DNA of 64,000 nucleotides from Nostoc sp. UCD121 (GTDB lineage: Bacteria > Cyanobacteriota > Cyanobacteriia > Cyanobacteriales > Nostocaceae). Positions 11,101 through 17,711 of the stretch are shown here, piece by piece (the stretch's first letter is position 1; every line of letters starts with the position of its first letter). The notes below the pieces were generated by a model. That model worked only from the letters and a program-made list of their open reading frames with translations, was not told the DNA's origin and ran no database searches. A program made the translations under genes and the position numbers. The stretch covers positions 1-64,000 of the forward strand of contig NZ_JACKZS010000001.1 of assembly GCF_014222285.1 (NCBI RefSeq), written 5' to 3'.

Positions 11101-11276
11101 CCTGAAACTTCGGTTTGAATATCTACTTGGGGGGGAGCAAATTCGGGAAAAACGTCCAGTGGCATCTGTGTGACAGTGAATACTCCCCACAGCGTCACTA
11201 AAATCGCACAAGTAACAATAAGCCAACGCTGGGCAATTGAGTTTTTGAGAATCTGATTCAGAATGGAGTTCAACAT
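8148..11276 (-). CDS. RND heavy-metal efflux pump (CzcA/CusA/NrsA type)
   Basis: 1042 residues, full length for the HME branch of the RND family. These inner-membrane trimers use the proton gradient to drive metal ions out across the outer membrane with an adaptor and an outer-membrane channel. An N-terminal transmembrane helix (RWLIVTCAILVTLWGVF) precedes the first periplasmic porter domain (MPLDVFPEFAPPQVDIQTE). The membrane block around residues 340-550 holds the DDSIVDMEN signature. A second porter domain and the last helices follow. The gene lies 5 bp after a remnant adaptor gene and opposite a regulator/sensor pair, the same order as Synechocystis nrsBA/nrsRS (nickel). Nickel as substrate is inferred from context only. 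Its upstream promoter was probably lost with the adaptor's 5' part. Confidence 0.9.
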   Translation of the reverse strand: MLNSILNQILKNSIAQRWLIVTCAILVTLWGVFTVTQMPLDVFPEFAPPQVDIQTEVSGLAPEEVESQITVPIESAVNGLPGVTTVRSSSKVGLSMVQVVFDQDADIYKARQSVTERLQQVTNQLPEGVHPPEISPLASPLGTILQYAFTVNGQGKTSLMDLRRLVDTTLSNQILSVPGVTQVTIYGGDERQEQVLVDPEKLRSLNVSLTEVTNAARGANSNAPGGFLIGGGQELLVRGIGQVKSVADLQQSVVKVQDGKPILLKDVAEVKTGAALKRGDASFNGQPAVVMMINKQPDVDTPTVTKAVEVVLQSLQPSFPPDVQVARTFRQSNFIDTAIGNVSSSLIQGIIIVTVIMLLFLMNWRTAVITLSAIPLSLLIGLMFMKAFDLGINTMTLGGLVVAIGSVVDDSIVDMENCYRGLRTNQAQGNPKHPSEVVYDTSVEVRLAVIFSTVIIVVVFAPIFSLTGVEGNIFAPMGWAYLLSICASTLVAMTLSPALCAILLANQTLPQEGTFISRWAERLYRPLLNLSLRWPQIILGVALAALVAAFAIVPSLGRVFLPEFQEKSLVNSMVLFPGVSLDMTNRAGIALSNTLKDNPLYEWVQLRVGRAPGDADGAGVSMAHVDVELSDRALQDREASIKQLREAFTKLPGVAPNIGGFISHRMDEVLSGVRSAIAVKIFGPDLIELRKIGEQVRDVIQPIAGVVDLQLEPQLPIRQVQIQYNRAAAATYGLSMEQLSNVVETALNGRVVSQVAENQQLIDISISLTEKARNSLDAIRAIPLITPTGQTIQLGAVAKVDYGMGANVVNREDVSRLIVVSANVAERDLGSVVGDIQSQIQQKIKLPNGYFIQYGGQFESEQRATNNLLVFSILAAILIAVLMFFSVKSLSATITIMLNLPLALVGGIISIALSGGVISIASLIGFITLFGVAVRNGLLLVDNYNNKFAQGMLLKDVIINGSLERVNAILMTALTSALGMLPLAIASGAGNEILQPLAIVVLGGLFTSTALTLLVIPALYAKFGKQLMPQQKPVLINQTWSN

Positions 11277-11281
11277 CTCAA

Positions 11282-11626
11282 TTAAACTCCTCCCTTGTTC
11301 TTGCGATTGCCAGCAATAATAGCGATCGCTCCGCCCACAAGCACAACTCCACCACCAACTCCTGCTAAGATACCCATCGGCAATCCGCCCGATTGCTGAG
11401 TTGTTTCACCAGCCTGTGAGACGAGATTACCGCTAGTATCATGGCTATGAGGTATTCCTTTAGCATCTGCCTGAGCATGGGCTGTATCAGTTTTAGGAGT
11501 AGCGATCGCGGCTGGACTGGGTGCTGTATCGGCGGTTTGGGTTTTACGCGATTCGGCATAGAGCGACAAACTACCTTGGGTAATGAGCTTTTCCCCAACC
11601 GACAATCCTTTGGTAAGGCGATCGCC
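11282..11626 (-). pseudogene. 3' remnant of a membrane-fusion (adaptor) protein gene, nrsB/czcB-like
   Basis: The frame carries only the last ~115 residues of an RND adaptor. It opens DRLTKGLSVGEKLITQG, the end of the membrane-proximal domain of HlyD-like adaptors. A His/Ala-rich linker follows, then a C-terminal hydrophobic helix (GILAGVGGGVVLVGGAIAII) and NRKNKGG. An in-frame TGA at 11627-11629 stops it just upstream of a GGCGATCGCC palindrome (11617-11626), beyond which the sequence belongs to the oppositely oriented regulator gene. The lipoyl and barrel domains are missing. A TTG at 11605 could start a short peptide, but no functional adaptor can be made. Confidence 0.75.
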
Positions 11627-11969
11627 TCAACTACAACCATCCACGCTGACTGTTGCAGGTTTTACTCTGGATACAGCAAACAATGTCCTACGAGTAAATT
11701 CAGATGGATCTACACCCCTAGTCATTCCCTTAACCACCAAAGAATTTCAGCTACTCATGTATTTGATGCAGAACCCCAATCGCATCATTCCCGGTAGCAA
11801 ATTGCGTCAACAACTTTGGGACATGGATGAAGAACCGATTAGTAATGTAGTTGCGGCGCAAATGCGCTTACTACGTCGCAAGTTAGCAAATCATGGCTGT
11901 CCCTGCCCGATTGAAACTGTTCCAGGTGCTGGCTATCGCTTTAACTCCCAACTTCATTCTCAACCATGA
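11583..11969 (+). CDS. OmpR-family DNA-binding domain, receiver domain deleted (nrsR/rppA-like)
   Basis: 128 codons. Residues ~15-125 form a winged-helix Trans_reg_C domain: FTLDTANNVLRV, PLTTKEFQLLMYLMQNPNRI, LWDMDEEPISNVVAAQMRLLRRKL, IETVPGAGYRF. A normal OmpR-type regulator has a ~120-residue receiver with a phosphorylated Asp in front; none is present. The first ~14 residues are read from antisense adaptor-gene DNA, so the start at 11583 is fortuitous. The stop overlaps the kinase ATG (ATGA at 11966), as expected for an intact regulator-kinase pair. If expressed, the product could bind DNA but not respond to phosphorylation. Possibly a pseudogene. Confidence 0.75.
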   Translation: MSFSPTDNPLVRRSPQLQPSTLTVAGFTLDTANNVLRVNSDGSTPLVIPLTTKEFQLLMYLMQNPNRIIPGSKLRQQLWDMDEEPISNVVAAQMRLLRRKLANHGCPCPIETVPGAGYRFNSQLHSQP

Positions 11970-13357
11970 ATAGCTACTCACTTTTTCGGCGCAGTCGTCT
12001 GCGGTTAGCCCTCTGGTATGCCGGAGTTATGGGCGTGATTTTGAGTGTTTCTGGCTTGGGGATGTATCGAGCAATGGTTCAGACAAACTGGGCAGCAATG
12101 GAGCGCGAAATTGAATCAATTGCTGGAACTTTACACGATAGCGTCGAACCACTGTTACCGCCTTCCGAAGAACCGACTGCTGTGCTGCAACAAATTTTTC
12201 CTGATCTTTGTTTAAGTGGACAACCCTGCAAGGCTACGCCGACGCTGATTCAAAGGCACACCATCGGCATCAGCGATCGCACCACATATTATATTCGTCT
12301 ATTCAATCATCAAGGGAAACTCCTAGCTTTTTCACCCAATCAACCGCTATCTCTGCCGCCAACTCTCAACCGCACTTCATGGCAAACCTTTCGCACGGCT
12401 AACGGTATTCGCTATCACCAATTCACCACGATTTTGCATAGTGCCAATACCCATACTTTAGCTAATGAAGCCAATGCTGATTCATCCTGGGGCTATTTGC
12501 AAATTGGGCGCACCTTAGAACATTTTGATGCCGAAATCAGGCGAATTCAATGGATTATGGCGATTGGGTTGCCTATTACCCTGAGCTTGGTCACTATTTC
12601 CAGTTGGTGGCTCTCAGGATTAGCCATGCAGCCGATTTACCAGTCCTATCAGCAACAGCAACAGTTTACTGCTAATGCTGCTCATGAACTGCGATCGCCC
12701 CTTGCTAGTCTCTTGGCAACTGTAGAAGCTATCCTCCGCATACAGCAATCAAATCAGCAAGATATCCAAATGATGCTCCATACTGTTGAGCGGCAGGGGC
12801 GAAGGTTGAGCCATTTGATCGCAGACTTACTCTTGTTGACCAGTCTTGAGCAAAATTCAGGTGCAAAACCTTTTCAGCCCTGTTGCTTAAATGATTTGGT
12901 GAGCGATTTGACCGAAGAATTTTTAGAGATGGCCACTGCTGCTGATATTAACTTAACCTGCCAAATTCCCACTTGCGAGATTTATGCTCTAGGTAATGAA
13001 TCGCAACTTTACCGTTTAGTGTCAAATTTGATTGCCAATGCCATCCAGTACACGCCCAGAGGGGGATATGTAACTGTTAGCTTAGTCAAGAGTGATTACA
13101 CTGCTGTTCTTGCTGTGAAAGATACGGGAATTGGGATTGAGCTTGCTGAACAAAAGCGAATTTTTGATCGCTTTTACCGTGTTGATGGCGATGCCTACGG
13201 CGGGCTGCGCCTACGCTCTCGTAAAACCGGAGGTACAGGGTTAGGGTTAGCTATAGCTGTGGCGATCGCCCAAAAACATCAAGCGAATTTGAGAGTTGAA
13301 AGTCAAGCGGGAATAGGTAGCATTTTCACGCTAGAAGTAAAAATTGTATTGGTTTGA
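11966..13357 (+). CDS. Sensor histidine kinase, NrsS/RppB-like
   Basis: 463 residues. An N-terminal helix (about 12-32) and a second helix (about 195-217) bracket a ~160-residue periplasmic sensor region that contains a CLSGQPC cysteine pair (C82, C88) and a His-bearing HSANTHT stretch, plausible metal ligands. The dimerisation/phosphoacceptor helix has AAHELRSPLASLLA with His240. The ATPase domain shows the N box (LVSNLIANAIQYTP), DTGIGI and GGTGLGLAI. It resembles RppB/NrsS kinases that control nickel or redox responses. It overlaps the upstream regulator gene by four bases. Since that partner has lost its receiver, this kinase is orphaned within the locus, and its promoter may be gone too. 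Confidence 0.88.
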   Translation: MNSYSLFRRSRLRLALWYAGVMGVILSVSGLGMYRAMVQTNWAAMEREIESIAGTLHDSVEPLLPPSEEPTAVLQQIFPDLCLSGQPCKATPTLIQRHTIGISDRTTYYIRLFNHQGKLLAFSPNQPLSLPPTLNRTSWQTFRTANGIRYHQFTTILHSANTHTLANEANADSSWGYLQIGRTLEHFDAEIRRIQWIMAIGLPITLSLVTISSWWLSGLAMQPIYQSYQQQQQFTANAAHELRSPLASLLATVEAILRIQQSNQQDIQMMLHTVERQGRRLSHLIADLLLLTSLEQNSGAKPFQPCCLNDLVSDLTEEFLEMATAADINLTCQIPTCEIYALGNESQLYRLVSNLIANAIQYTPRGGYVTVSLVKSDYTAVLAVKDTGIGIELAEQKRIFDRFYRVDGDAYGGLRLRSRKTGGTGLGLAIAVAIAQKHQANLRVESQAGIGSIFTLEVKIVLV

Positions 13358-13429
13358 GTTATTTTCAAATTCCAATGTGAGCGATCGCGCTCTCTGCGAT
13401 CGCATTTGTACTAAAAGCAATTAGAATGT

Positions 13430-13850
13430 TCCCTTCTACTAGAGTGTTCCCTTCCCTGCGGGACGCTACGCGAACGACTCCGCTCAGGGAACGTTTTGTT
13501 TAGGGAACGTTTTGCTCAGGGAGCTTGTGAGAACAGGCGATTGCTTCACTGGTATTTGCGGCTGCTCCCTTCGACTCCCTTCGACTCCGCTCAGGGAGCA
13601 TTTTTGTGTGAGGGAGCGTTCTTTGCTCAGGGAGCGCTCTTTTGGCTCAGGGAACGTTCTTTATAAGGAGAAAGCGATCGCATAAATTAGCTTATGGCTT
13701 ATATCTACATTACTTATATTTGCTGAACTCAGATTGGCTGCTGTTCAAGTTTTACAAGAATTATAGAAATTCAGTAGGGGAGTGTTCTCTAAGCGGAGTG
13801 TTCCCTTCGACTTCGCTCAGGGAACACTAAAGCGATCGCGCAAATCAACT
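13430..13850. repeat. Dispersed CTCAGGGA-type repeats and a decayed gene copy
   Basis: The stretch has many imperfect copies of a motif like CTTCGACTCCGCTCAGGGA followed by ACGTT or GCGTT, in both orientations. Such palindromic pieces recur in Nostoc-type intergenic DNA. The same family returns at 14167-14330 and near 47041-47075. Within it, 13671-13728 copies the leader and first codons of the GIY-YIG gene. A 62-codon frame at 13642 is read through these repeats and is not considered a gene. Confidence 0.65.
13671..13728 (+). pseudogene. Decayed duplicate of the 5' end of the GIY-YIG gene
   Basis: Positions 13671-13728 parallel 13829-13887: AAAGCGATCGC, a short spacer, then CTTATGGCTTATATCTACAT with the ATG at 13694. 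The copy diverges immediately after the sixth codon and meets a stop, so it encodes nothing. It shows a local duplication of the leader and start of the next gene. Confidence 0.7.
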
Positions 13851-13851
13851 T

Positions 13852-14166
13852 ATGGCTTATATCTACATTCTTGAATGTGCTGATGGTAGTTACTACACAG
13901 GTAGTACAACGGATCTTGAGCGGCGGCTGTGGCAACATCAACAAGGTGAGGGCGCAAAGCACACGGCAAAACGGTTGCCTGTGAAGCTAGTCTTCTGCGA
14001 GTATTATAAGTCTGTAGTGGATGCTTTTGAGCGTGAGAAGCAAGTGCAAGGTTGGAGTCGAAAAAAGAAGCAAGCTCTGATTTCAGGAGATACAAATTTG
14101 TTGCATAATTTAGCCGAATGTCAAAATGAAACTCATTACAATAAATTGGCTAGATTTGACACTTAA
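13852..14166 (+). CDS. GIY-YIG nuclease superfamily protein (UPF0213-like)
   Basis: 104 residues. The opening AYIYILECADGSYYTGSTTDLERRLWQHQ matches the compact single-domain GIY-YIG family, in which YIYIL and YYTG stand for the GIY and YIG elements. The conserved Arg of helix 1 (ERRLWQH) and the metal-binding Glu (AFEREKQVQGWSR) are present, so a catalytically competent fold is plausible. The biological role of these small stand-alone proteins is unclear. The last ~15 residues may be extended by the adjoining repeat tract. Confidence 0.85.
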   Translation: MAYIYILECADGSYYTGSTTDLERRLWQHQQGEGAKHTAKRLPVKLVFCEYYKSVVDAFEREKQVQGWSRKKKQALISGDTNLLHNLAECQNETHYNKLARFDT

Positions 14167-14335
14167 AGACTTCGCTCAGGACACCCTTCGACTTTGCTCA
14201 GGGGACTTTTCGACTTCGCTCAGGGGACTTTTCGATTTTGTTCAGAGTACTTTTCGACTTCGCTCAATCATCACAAGAACGCTTGGCTCAACTTATCACA
14301 ATAACGCTCCCTGAGCGGAGTCGAAGGGAGCAGAT
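14167..14335. repeat. CGACTTCGCTCAGGGGACTTTT direct repeats
   Basis: At least four consecutive imperfect copies of a ~22-bp unit (core CTTTTCGACTTCGCTCAGGG) lie just after the GIY-YIG stop and end with an inverted copy (CTCCCTGAGCGGAGTCGAAG) near 14307-14326. Same family as 13430-13850. Confidence 0.7.
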
Positions 14336-14348
14336 CAAATTTTCTCTG

Positions 14349-14612
14349 TTTTACCTTCCTTGTAGCAGCTTTTGCCTTCCTTGCAGCAGCTTCCGCCTTC
14401 ACGTTTCCGTGTTTCGCGCACTCTGTAGCAATTTCCGTCTTCACATTTCCGTGTTTTGCGTACCCTGTAGCAGCTTTTGCCTTCCTTGCAGCAACTTCCA
14501 TCTTCACATTTCCGTGTTTCGCGTACCCTGTAGCAACTTCCGCGATCGTTGCAGCAACTTCCGTCTTCACATTTCCGTGTTTCGCGTACCCTGTAGTAAC
14601 TTCTGCTTTGAC
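14349..14612. repeat. Modular 21-bp tandem repeat tract
   Basis: The tract is built from 21-bp modules of three kinds: GTAGCAGCTTTTGCCTTCCT, GCAGCAACTTCCATCTTCAC and TTTCCGTGTTTCGCGTACCC (each plus one base). They alternate in blocks of 42 or 63 bp. Because all modules are multiples of three, several frames stay open on both strands. The minus-strand frame starting at ATG 14570 gives helical-looking heptads such as GYAKHGNVKMEVAARKAKAA; another gives Cys-rich heptads (CEDGSCC). I see no ribosome site or family match that favours any frame. Coding status is open. Confidence 0.7.
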
Positions 14613-14711
14613 TGAGGCTTTTTCTCAAAAATCAACAATTTTACGTATGACAACCTTTTACAAAATTGTCCACTATAGAGTTATCAGTAAATTGGAAAAT
14701 GAGTATTAAAT

Positions 14712-15071
14712 ATGGCGAGACTAAAACGCAACTCACGTACTCTTGGCAAAGCTGAAGTACGTTTAGCAAGCATTAAATCTATTAGTCCAACTCTTGATGT
14801 TGGAGAGGGATTAACAGTCAAAGATTATACTGAAAAAATTGCCAGCCTGAGAAAATCTCTAGAAGCATACAACACCACTCTCTCTACTATTGATGTCTTA
14901 CGAACCCAAATCATTGAAAATGAACAAGATTTAGCAGACTATTCTGAAAAAATCTTAAGTGGGATTGCTTATAAATTTGGTAACAATAGCCATGAGTATC
15001 AGATGGCTGGAGGTACTCGGAAAAGCGATCGTAAGCGGGTTGTGCGTCAAAGTGTGGTTTTGCCAAAGTAA
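14712..15071 (+). CDS. Conserved hypothetical coiled-coil protein
   Basis: 119 residues, very basic at both ends (MARLKRNSR; RKSDRKRVVRQS). Residues ~35-75 form a probable coiled coil (YTEKIASLRKSLEAYNTTL). A Gly-containing AGGTRKSDRKR block near the C-terminus looks conserved and recalls short cyanobacterial hypothetical proteins. No function can be assigned. It is convergent with the eCIS-type cargo gene downstream. The ATG follows an AT-rich leader without a strong ribosome site. Confidence 0.65.
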   Translation: MARLKRNSRTLGKAEVRLASIKSISPTLDVGEGLTVKDYTEKIASLRKSLEAYNTTLSTIDVLRTQIIENEQDLADYSEKILSGIAYKFGNNSHEYQMAGGTRKSDRKRVVRQSVVLPK

Positions 15072-15113
15072 TACCAATTGGAAAAAAGAAAGCGACAAAT
15101 AGACCATTTGTAG

Positions 15114-15133
15114 AGACGCGATGAATCGCGTCT
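15114..15133. repeat. GACGCGAT palindrome (small dispersed hairpin repeat)
   Basis: AGACGCGAT GA ATCGCGTCT is a perfect 9-bp inverted repeat with a two-base loop, 42 bp after the preceding stop. Related copies occur at about 33296, 45698 and 45737 in this window, each between genes, so it is a dispersed family that may also act as a transcription terminator or mRNA end. Confidence 0.7.
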
Positions 15134-15178
15134 TTTACTGCGATCGCATTCAATTAACGATCCCATCAAAGTCTATAA

Positions 15179-16486
15179 TTATTGATTTTGATTATTTGAG
15201 ACCACAGTACTAGTTTTGTCATTTTCTAGTTCTCTCATTAAAGAATCAAAACCACTAGCGTTGTTTCCACCTTTAGACAATAAAGATTGAATTTTATTTA
15301 TTATCGCACTCATATTGTCAGAGAAAAATCTACCAAGATTATTCACAAAGTTTTTCAGTTTCTCAAATATACTAATTTCTACAGTTGAGTACTTATTAAC
15401 GATTGGATATACAACTTTTCCTTTTTCTGTTTCATAGTACTCTTGTTCAGGCATCAACATAGATGTAAGTGGTTGCATCTGTTTTGCCATATCTGCTTCA
15501 GTTCGCTTATGACTGAGGAATAAAACATCGTAAACCTTTCCGTTCCAGCTAGCCCAATAATGGTTTTGGAAAAACCACCGCTTACCATCATCACAATTAG
15601 GCTTTTTGCCTTGGTATGGTGTAACTCCAGCTTCACTCAAAAAAGGTTTGGCAATACTTTCAACTGTTATTTTCTCGATGCCAAAATATTCTTCTGCAAC
15701 TTTTTTAAATGCACGAGCTAATGTCTGACAATCTCCTTCTGGAGAGCCTTTTAAGAGAGTTTCTTGGCTCTTACTCACCATTGTGTATTGAAATTGGATA
15801 TTTCCAAAGTTTTTGAATAGTTGTTCTAGGATTTTATCTTCTGGTAATGTGTCGTCTATACCATTTACTAATGTTTTGGCTAGTGAGTAATCTTGTAAAA
15901 ATTTTTGTTTTTTATTTGCCGAGTTATTTGCTGCTAATATTTCTTCAGAGCTTGCTTGGATGTTTCTGCTACCTGGTAAGGTCGTCTGTTGTCCTTCTTG
16001 GTTTTGCAAAATAGGTGGATTAAGTTGGCTAACTACAGAAGTAGCTACTCTATCAGCTTCTTGCTCATACTGATCTCCTGGTTGCCCAACAGTAAGTTTT
16101 GGCTGTATTATTGGTTCCCGAAGGGGTTGCATTTGTGCCAGCGATACAGTATCAGCACGTTTGATCGCCATTTTGTCAATGTTATGACCAAACTGAAAAG
16201 AGTGTTCCTTACCTTGCTGCAACGACTCATTCATTTTTGCCTGTAATACTGTGAGTCGTTCCTGTCCGTCTGGCGTGATAGTGCCATGCTTGGCTTGGAT
16301 TTTGAGTTTTGTTGCCTCAAATTGATACTCTTGAAATTTCTGATTCTCTACTTTTGCCTGTACTATAGGCTTGTTGGAGCCAAGTTGAGAGTGAGTAGTT
16401 AAAAGGTGCTGACCTTGCTCTGACTTAGAAGCGGATGAGTCAGCTTTTTTGTGGATTTGCAGCCGTTCTTTCATCGCTGGTTTCAA
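15179..16486 (-). CDS. Candidate eCIS cargo: eCIS-type N-terminus plus transglutaminase-like domain
   Basis: 435 residues. The first ~155 residues match the leader of cyanobacterial DUF4157/eCIS core proteins: a Lys/Gln-rich start, FEATKLKIQAKHGTITPDGQ, then QPKLTVGQPGDQYEQEADRV (about 128-147). The usual DUF4157 HELTH metalloprotease-like motif is absent. Instead the C-terminal half has GDCQTLARAF (C253), NHYWASWNGKVYD (H309, D320), the Cys-His-Asp order of transglutaminase/papain-like folds. I infer a protein loaded into an extracellular or thylakoid-anchored contractile injection system, with an enzymatic domain acting on peptides or amides. No sheath or tube genes are in the window. The function is an inference. 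Confidence 0.6.
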   Translation of the reverse strand: MKPAMKERLQIHKKADSSASKSEQGQHLLTTHSQLGSNKPIVQAKVENQKFQEYQFEATKLKIQAKHGTITPDGQERLTVLQAKMNESLQQGKEHSFQFGHNIDKMAIKRADTVSLAQMQPLREPIIQPKLTVGQPGDQYEQEADRVATSVVSQLNPPILQNQEGQQTTLPGSRNIQASSEEILAANNSANKKQKFLQDYSLAKTLVNGIDDTLPEDKILEQLFKNFGNIQFQYTMVSKSQETLLKGSPEGDCQTLARAFKKVAEEYFGIEKITVESIAKPFLSEAGVTPYQGKKPNCDDGKRWFFQNHYWASWNGKVYDVLFLSHKRTEADMAKQMQPLTSMLMPEQEYYETEKGKVVYPIVNKYSTVEISIFEKLKNFVNNLGRFFSDNMSAIINKIQSLLSKGGNNASGFDSLMRELENDKTSTVVSNNQNQ

Positions 16487-16688
16487 AAGTCAATAGTGGT
16501 TAATCTATATATTATGTCACTTCAGATTGCTTGATTACTTATACTTAAGTCGAATACTGTTAAAATGTATCATCCATTTTTTTTACAAGACTGACGCAAA
16601 CCATAGCTGAAAATGAAGATTTCAGCTATGGGCAATTCATTTAGACGCAAAGTCGCTTCTCGCAGGGTATTGCCCAGTTTTGCCTCAG

Positions 16689-17609
16689 TTAAGAACGCCG
16701 TACATTCAAGCAACACCATTCTTTTCGTTTCCACAGGGTAGCAACGACCCAACCATTTTGTTCTAAAGCGTCAGCAACAGCTTTAGATTGTTCTAGTAAA
16801 ATACCACTGAAGATCGCCCAAGTTTCAGGTTTAGCGATCGCACTCATTTCTGGAACCAACTCAATAATTACATGAGCCAAAATATTGCAAACTATACCAT
16901 CCACTGGTTTCTCAAGCAGTTTTGTCAAAACCTCTACACTTCCTAGTGCTGGTAGTAAACGTTCTGAGCCAATGTCATTTAGGAGACCATTACTGATAGT
17001 TGATTGCACCGCTAAAGGGTCATTATCTACTGCATAGACTTTTTCGGCTCCCAGTAGTAGCGCCCCAATGGAAAGGATACCAGAACCACAGCCAATATCT
17101 GCAATTACCAGATGTTCATGTTTGCCACTATTACCCACAAATGACTGAGACACTCCACTCAGTCGCATTTCTAGGGATTCCAAACATAGCTGAGTGGTGG
17201 CATGGTTGCCCGTACCAAATGCTACACCAGGGTCAAGACGAATTACCAACCGTTCTGTTGTTTCTGGTAATGGTAGCCACGCGGGGTTAATTAGGAAGCG
17301 ATCGCCGATTTCTTGCGGATGCCAATATTGTTTCCAGCTAGTTGCCCAATCTTCCTCATCAATTAATTGCCATTGCAGAGAGGGAGATGAAACTCCTACA
17401 CAAAGGGCATCTTGACGCAGCCACAGTGACAGTGCTGCCAAATCTAGTAGCTGTGTTTGAATTGTCGATAAATAAGCCCTAACTAAAGATGAATTTCCTT
17501 TGTTTTCACTAGCTGTCCCACGACAGCCAAAATCTTCCAGTCGCCAAAAGATCGATTCTTCTAGGTCTGGTTCACATAAAATCTGTAGTTCCCACCAGGT
17601 GTTTGCCAT
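16689..17609 (-). CDS. prmA: Ribosomal protein L11 methyltransferase
   Basis: 306 residues. PrmA trimethylates lysines and the N-terminus of ribosomal protein L11 with S-adenosylmethionine. The N-terminal substrate-recognition domain ([20 protein letters not shown]) is followed by the [20 protein letters not shown] block. The class I SAM site is [20 protein letters not shown], with AVDNDP after it and the [10 protein letters not shown] segment in place of an NPPY motif. Length is normal. It lies 102 bp downstream of serA on the same strand; the gap carries a TCAGAATTC-type repeat. Confidence 0.95.
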   Translation of the reverse strand: MANTWWELQILCEPDLEESIFWRLEDFGCRGTASENKGNSSLVRAYLSTIQTQLLDLAALSLWLRQDALCVGVSSPSLQWQLIDEEDWATSWKQYWHPQEIGDRFLINPAWLPLPETTERLVIRLDPGVAFGTGNHATTQLCLESLEMRLSGVSQSFVGNSGKHEHLVIADIGCGSGILSIGALLLGAEKVYAVDNDPLAVQSTISNGLLNDIGSERLLPALGSVEVLTKLLEKPVDGIVCNILAHVIIELVPEMSAIAKPETWAIFSGILLEQSKAVADALEQNGWVVATLWKRKEWCCLNVRRS

Positions 17610-17639
17610 CTTTCAGAATGGGCTGAACGCCCCGCTATC

Positions 17640-17711
17640 GCTAACAGGAGTCAGAATTCAGGAGTCAGGAGGAATTATTTGTTTTGACTCCTGGTTCCTG
17701 ACTCCTGACTC
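17640..17711. repeat. Inverted repeat of the GGAGTCAG/CTGACTCC family
   Basis: The serA-prmA gap holds GGAGTCAGAATTCAGGAGTC and, after an AT-rich loop, GACTCCTG and CTGACTCCTGACTC on the same strand, giving a long hairpin. Related pieces (TCAGAATTCAGGAGTCAG) recur near 29690, 48005 and 48140, so it is a dispersed repeat. Confidence 0.65.

Noticed and set aside
13642..13830. 62-codon frame before the GIY-YIG gene
   Set aside because: Read through CTCAGGGA repeats and the dead gene copy.
14238..14628. Repeat-derived frames on both strands as Cys-rich or helical proteins
   Set aside because: No start signal or homologue favours one frame; reported as repeat only.
16570..16752. 60-codon minus frame overlapping the prmA end
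   Set aside because: Overlaps prmA out of frame and shows no family features.
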